DNA of 10,090 bases, taken from Phycisphaerales bacterium UBA3190. Its GTDB lineage: Bacteria > Planctomycetota > Phycisphaerae > Phycisphaerales > UBA1924. The notes under the pieces were generated by a model. The model searched no databases and was not told the origin of the DNA. It saw only the letters and a program-made list of their open reading frames with translations. Shown piece after piece: positions 6,762 to 10,090 of the stretch (position 1 is the first letter of the stretch; each line of letters opens with the position of its first letter). Made by a program: the position numbers and the translations under genes. The DNA is taken from assembly GCA_002364005.1 (NCBI GenBank), contig DEXG01000004.1:45866-55955 (forward strand), given 5' to 3'.

Positions 6762-7904
6762 ATGGAACAATATCACCCCCAAACCGCCCAGAAGCCCCGG
6801 ATCGGCGTGCTAACCGGATACTGGTCGACGAATATCGGCAATGCGTTCTTCCAACTCGGGGCGGTCTACGCACTCGAAAAAGCCTACCCCGGAGCACATG
6901 TCTTCCCGATCGGGGACCAGCCCGGCTACTGGAACACCTCCGCGGGCAACCCGCCCAACGCGATCGATTACGCCAAGCATCTCGATCTGGATGCCATTGT
7001 TATTCTCGGACCTTATGTCCGCCCTGAGATGAACAGCATCGTCTCAGATCTGATCAGGACCCAGCACGAGAAGGGGGCCAAGATCATCGTCCTCGCCGCA
7101 GGAATGATGCAGTACGATCCTGGGACAATCGAACTGAGCCGATCCCTGATGAAGGAGTGCCCGCCCCACATCTTCACCAGCCGCGACACAGAAACCTACA
7201 ACGCGTTGGGTGATCTCGCCGAGTTCGCCTTCGACGGCGTCGACGTCGCGACATTCGTCTCTGACCTGTTCCCGAAGGTCCCCACCGACCTCGAACCCTA
7301 CATCGCTGTGAACTTCGACCAGATCCCTGAGCCAGTGATCAGCACAGACCCCGGATTCACCGGTCGGGTCGACCGCTCCTTCACCTTTGAAGGAAAGAAC
7401 TGGAAGGTGCAACAGCCCAAGCGCCGCACCGAACTCTGCTATAAGCATCGCGCGTATATTTTCCTTGACTCGTTACTGGGGCTCTACAAAGGCCCCGAAA
7501 GAATCGACGAGCGACTCGTTGTGCGCACGGATCATCGCTACAACCCCTTTCTGATGAAGAAGAACTACCGCGCGAGCAATATCTACTCGGGCGATGTGCC
7601 GTACTCATACCTCAATATCTACGCCAACGCGGATCTGACGATCTCGAATCGTGTGCACGCCTGTGTGGCGACCGTTTCCTACGGGAACCCCGCCATGCTC
7701 TTCACCAGATCACCCCGTGCTTACCTTCTGAAGCGCCTCGGCCTCGACAAGATCAAGGACGAGCCCCAGTCTATCGATCTCGCCTTCCTTGCCGATGAAA
7801 AAGCGAAGCTCATCAACTGGCTGAGTCAGCGTCTGATTGAGACCCTCGGGCCGGTTCCGGATGCCCAGCCGCAGAGCACTGTCAGCGGAGTTTCGAATGG
7901 CTGA
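6762..7904 (+). CDS. Polysaccharide pyruvyl transferase family protein
   Basis: A 380-residue protein resembling the polysaccharide pyruvyl transferase family (PF04230; WcaK- and CsaB-type enzymes), which transfers an enolpyruvyl group from phosphoenolpyruvate to sugar hydroxyls and leaves an acidic ketal. Residues 12-40 hold the family's opening pattern, a beta-strand followed by NIGNAFFQLGAVYAL (24-38). The diagnostic C-terminal block SNRVHACVATVSYGNPAML is at 295-313, with the conserved His299 after Ser-x-Arg. The middle, about 190-285, is less typical and contains many basic and aromatic residues. It opens the plus-strand operon. The ATG at 6762 has only GCGAG four bases upstream, which is not a good ribosome-binding site. 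It overlaps the next gene by eight bases. Pyruvylation is the family assignment; some members may act differently. Confidence 0.85.
   Translation: MEQYHPQTAQKPRIGVLTGYWSTNIGNAFFQLGAVYALEKAYPGAHVFPIGDQPGYWNTSAGNPPNAIDYAKHLDLDAIVILGPYVRPEMNSIVSDLIRTQHEKGAKIIVLAAGMMQYDPGTIELSRSLMKECPPHIFTSRDTETYNALGDLAEFAFDGVDVATFVSDLFPKVPTDLEPYIAVNFDQIPEPVISTDPGFTGRVDRSFTFEGKNWKVQQPKRRTELCYKHRAYIFLDSLLGLYKGPERIDERLVVRTDHRYNPFLMKKNYRASNIYSGDVPYSYLNIYANADLTISNRVHACVATVSYGNPAMLFTRSPRAYLLKRLGLDKIKDEPQSIDLAFLADEKAKLINWLSQRLIETLGPVPDAQPQSTVSGVSNG
7887..7890 (+). promoter_or_regulatory. Ribosome-binding site deciding the start of the glycosyltransferase at 7897
   Basis: GGAG lies six bases before the ATG at 7897. The frame stays open back to an ATG at 7837, but that would add 20 Arg/Ser-rich residues without family resemblance and a 68-base overlap with the upstream gene. 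The ATG at 7897 begins just before the expected first beta-strand. Confidence 0.55.
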
Positions 7905-9273
7905 GGCGTCGACGCGGGTGGTGATCCTGAACCAGTACTATGTGCCGGATGTCGCCTCAACCGGGCACCTGCTGCACGAACTGGCCGTCGAACTGGCCCA
8001 GCTGGGATTCGAGGTCGAGGTGCTCACCGGGCGACCGAGCTACGGCCCGCCCGACACCTGGCAGGACTGTCCGCTCCGCGAAGAAGTGGACGGCGTCAAG
8101 GTCCGCCGACTCAAGGTGGCCCGCTTCGACAAGAACAACCTCTTCGGGCGCGCGTTCAACTACCTGACCTTCGTCATCCCGATGATCCTCAATGTCCTCT
8201 TCAAATCGCGAAAGGACACCGTCTACCTCTACACGACCAACCCGCCCTTTCTGGGGGCCATCGGGTGGTTCGTGTCGCTGTTCCGGCGCCATCACTATGT
8301 CACGCTGCTGCACGATGCACACCCCCAGCTGGGCGTGTGGGTCGGGACCTTCAAGCAGGGCTCGATGATCGAGCGCGTCTGGATGGCCCTCAATCGACGC
8401 AAGTACCGGCGCACAAACGAGGCGATCGTGCTGTGCAGTGCCGCCAAGAAGCTCGTGGCCGAGACCTACCCGATCACGCCGGAACACATCCATGTCATCC
8501 CGAACTGGGCCGACGGCGAGGACCTCTTTCCCAAGCCCAAGCACGAATCGGAGATCGCGATCGAGCAGGGCTTCGTGGACGACTTCATCCTGCTCTACTC
8601 GGGCAATATGGGGCTGTACTACGACTTCGACACCGTGCTCGGAGCCGCCAAGCTGCTCGAGAACGAACCCTTCAAGCTCGTGCTCGTCGGCGGCGGTGGC
8701 AAGAAGACACTCATCGAAGAACAGATCAAAGAGAACAACCTCACCAATGTGGTGATGCTCCCCTACCAGCCGTTCGAGAAGCTCAACGACTCGCTCAATG
8801 CCTGTGACGCGTCACTGGTGACCATCGCCAAGGGCATCGAGGGGATCAGCTTTCCCAGCAAGCTCTACACCTCGCTGGCGGTCGGCAAAGCGATCGTCTC
8901 GCTCAGCGAGGACTGGTCCGAGCTGCGTGAGATCGTCGAGGGCACGAACTGTGGCGTCTGGTCATCGCTGGGCGATGCCGAGGGGCTCGCTCAAAAGCTT
9001 CGGACACTGATCCACGACAAAGCCAAGACCGCGGAGATGGGCGAGAACGCCCGCAAGGTGTTCGAGAAGGGGTACACGCGACAGGTGTGTGCCGCCAAAT
9101 ACGCCGAGGTGCTCCGACTCGCCGACCCGCAGTTCGATGCCGACGAAACCCTTGAACGGCGCAAGAAGCTCGCCGCCTGGCTCGCCGGCGGTGCCGCGGT
9201 CGTCACGCGCCAAGATCCGACTGAATCCCAGGAAGCATCTCAGGCATCCAGCCAAGCGAAGGAGTCAGCATGA
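7897..9273 (+). CDS. WcaI/WbuB-like glycosyltransferase (GT4)
   Basis: A 458-residue GT-B enzyme of the WcaI/WbuB group, which transfers fucose or N-acetylfucosamine-type residues in colanic acid and O-antigen synthesis; the sugar used here is not known. The N-terminal domain starts VVILNQYYVPDVASTGHLL (8-26), the classical opening of this group, and continues through LTGRPSYG (43-50). LYTTNPPFLGAIGWF (111-125) and LLHDAHPQL (137-145) follow. A hydrophobic stretch at 89-102 may touch the membrane. The donor domain has LLYSGNMGLYYDFDTVL (232-248), LVLVGGGGKK (261-270) and GISFPSKLYTSLAVGKAIV (316-334). The strict E-x7-E of other GT4 enzymes is replaced by the PSK motif, as in WcaI relatives. 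The last 25 residues are a Gln/Ser/Ala/Glu-rich low-complexity tail. The stop overlaps the next start by four bases. Confidence 0.9.
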   Translation: MAEASTRVVILNQYYVPDVASTGHLLHELAVELAQLGFEVEVLTGRPSYGPPDTWQDCPLREEVDGVKVRRLKVARFDKNNLFGRAFNYLTFVIPMILNVLFKSRKDTVYLYTTNPPFLGAIGWFVSLFRRHHYVTLLHDAHPQLGVWVGTFKQGSMIERVWMALNRRKYRRTNEAIVLCSAAKKLVAETYPITPEHIHVIPNWADGEDLFPKPKHESEIAIEQGFVDDFILLYSGNMGLYYDFDTVLGAAKLLENEPFKLVLVGGGGKKTLIEEQIKENNLTNVVMLPYQPFEKLNDSLNACDASLVTIAKGIEGISFPSKLYTSLAVGKAIVSLSEDWSELREIVEGTNCGVWSSLGDAEGLAQKLRTLIHDKAKTAEMGENARKVFEKGYTRQVCAAKYAEVLRLADPQFDADETLERRKKLAAWLAGGAAVVTRQDPTESQEASQASSQAKESA

Positions 9274-10046
9274 CCGCGATCAACGACCGCCCGCTCAAGC
9301 TGCTCTTCGTCACCGAGGACGACCCGCTCTATGTGATCCGCTTCTTCGAGGTCTTCTTCGATGAATACCCCACGGACCAGATCGAGATCGTCGGCGTGAG
9401 CGTGCAGGAGGCCTTCCACGAGCCCAAGTGGAAGACCGCCAAGCGCATCTTCAAGTTCTATGGCCCGATTGATTTCTTCCGCTTGCTCGCCCGCTACATT
9501 AAGGTCAAACTCCGCGGCGATTCGATTGCCAAGCTCGCTCAGTCCAAGGGACACCGAACCGTTCAGTGCGGCTCGGTCAATGACCCTGAGTACATCGAGC
9601 GAGTCAAACAGATCAACCCCGATGTCATCGCCTCGGTCGCCGCGCCTGAGATCTTCAAGAAGACCATCATCGACACACCCAGCGTTGGCTGCATCAACAT
9701 CCACTCGGGACGGCTCCCGATCTACCGCGGCATGATGCCCAACTTCTGGCAGCTGCTCAAGGGCGAGAAGACCGCGTGCGTCACGGTGCACGAGATGGTC
9801 GAGAAACTCGACGCGGGCGGGATCCTCGGCACGCTCGAGTGGCCGCTGAATGACCAGGACTCGCTCGATCGCGTGATCACCGGCACCAAACAGGACGGTG
9901 CTCGGCTCATGATCGATGTGCTCCTGAAGATGAAGAACGGCGAAGCGGTCGCCGAGCCGCTGGACATGAGCAACAAACAGTACTTCAGCTTCCCACAGCC
10001 CAAGGATGTGAAGCAGTTCCGCAAGCGTGGGCACAGGATGATTTGA
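9270..10046 (+). CDS. Formyltransferase family protein, probable sugar N-formyltransferase
   Basis: A 258-residue protein with the formyltransferase fold shared by methionyl-tRNA formyltransferase, GART and sugar N-formyltransferases such as ArnA and WbtJ, which use N10-formyltetrahydrofolate. The catalytic triad is visible: Asn143 and His145 in NIHSGRLPIYRG (143-154), and Asp181 in LDAGGIL (180-186). The 36-residue gap from His to Asp equals that in ArnA. The N-terminal KLLFVTEDDP (10-19) is the first Rossmann strand. The protein is shorter than methionyl-tRNA formyltransferase and lacks its C-terminal barrel. Position in a polysaccharide operon suggests that it formylates an amino-sugar nucleotide, but no sugar aminotransferase is present in the window. 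The start is well supported: AAGGAG (9259-9264) five bases before the ATG at 9270, and an ATGA overlap with the previous stop. Confidence 0.85.
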   Translation: MTAINDRPLKLLFVTEDDPLYVIRFFEVFFDEYPTDQIEIVGVSVQEAFHEPKWKTAKRIFKFYGPIDFFRLLARYIKVKLRGDSIAKLAQSKGHRTVQCGSVNDPEYIERVKQINPDVIASVAAPEIFKKTIIDTPSVGCINIHSGRLPIYRGMMPNFWQLLKGEKTACVTVHEMVEKLDAGGILGTLEWPLNDQDSLDRVITGTKQDGARLMIDVLLKMKNGEAVAEPLDMSNKQYFSFPQPKDVKQFRKRGHRMI

Positions 10047-10070
10047 GGCAAGAGGCACCGATCATGTCCC

Positions 10071-10090
10071 TCCCCGCGCCCTCGCGGGGA
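10071..10090 (+). terminator. Perfect GC-rich hairpin after the plus-strand operon
   Basis: TCCCCGCG (10071-10078) and CGCGGGGA (10083-10090) pair perfectly over eight base pairs around a four-base CCCT loop, 25 bases after the formyltransferase stop. This is what a Rho-independent terminator stem looks like. The window ends on the last paired base, so the T-run that would confirm it cannot be seen. Confidence 0.55.

Noticed and set aside
7837..7896. Upstream extension of the WcaI-like glycosyltransferase
   Set aside because: The 20 extra residues are Arg/Ser-rich and coded within the preceding gene; the ATG at 7897 has a good ribosome-binding site and fits the family start.
9240..10058. A 272-codon open frame on the minus strand
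   Set aside because: It is antisense to the formyltransferase, whose catalytic motifs, ribosome-binding site and ATGA overlap are clear. The antisense product is a Leu/Asp/Val-rich shadow without family features.
10064..10090. Start of a further coding sequence (ATG with AGAGG upstream)
   Set aside because: Only nine codons are visible and a perfect terminator-like stem occupies most of them, so it is kept as an open question and not called.

Overview
The window is part of a surface or exopolysaccharide biosynthesis locus from a GC-rich bacterium. It contains ten protein genes, nine complete and one cut by the left edge, and no RNA genes, insertion sequences or CRISPR arrays that I can see. 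Two PAPS-type sulfotransferases beside polysaccharide glycosyltransferases, in GC-rich DNA with Shine-Dalgarno sites, would suit a marine planctomycete (for example Phycisphaerae-like). That placement is inference: there is no marker gene here to confirm it.

Layout. (1) Positions 1-579, plus strand: the C-terminal part of an O-antigen ligase/polymerase-like membrane protein. (2) Positions 580-1021: a gap between convergent genes, with only a weak inverted repeat. (3) Positions 1022-6570, minus strand: seven genes in one tightly overlapped operon. In transcription order these are a hexapeptide acyltransferase (5971-6570), a second acyltransferase lacking the usual Thr-His-Asp catalytic motif (5441-5974), a third acyltransferase starting at TTG (4878-5444), a GT2 glycosyltransferase (3982-4881), a sulfotransferase (2991-3989), a GT4 glycosyltransferase (1828-2994) and a second sulfotransferase (1022-1828). 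(4) Positions 6571-6761: the divergent control region. (5) Positions 6762-10046, plus strand: three overlapped genes for a polysaccharide pyruvyl transferase, a WcaI/WbuB-like GT4 glycosyltransferase and a formyltransferase of the sugar N-formyltransferase type. A perfect 8-bp GC hairpin closes the window at 10071-10090 and is a likely terminator.

How the genes could work together. The three glycosyltransferases would build a repeat unit on a lipid carrier, and the left-edge membrane protein would polymerise or transfer it. The other enzymes decorate the sugar with O-acyl, sulfate, pyruvate-ketal and (predicted) N-formyl groups. WcaF-like, WcaI-like and pyruvyl transferase genes recall the E. 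coli colanic acid cluster. Here two sulfotransferases and a formyltransferase are added, so the predicted product is a strongly anionic, multiply decorated glycan. Neither the genes for sugar-nucleotide precursors nor those for PAPS synthesis are in the window.
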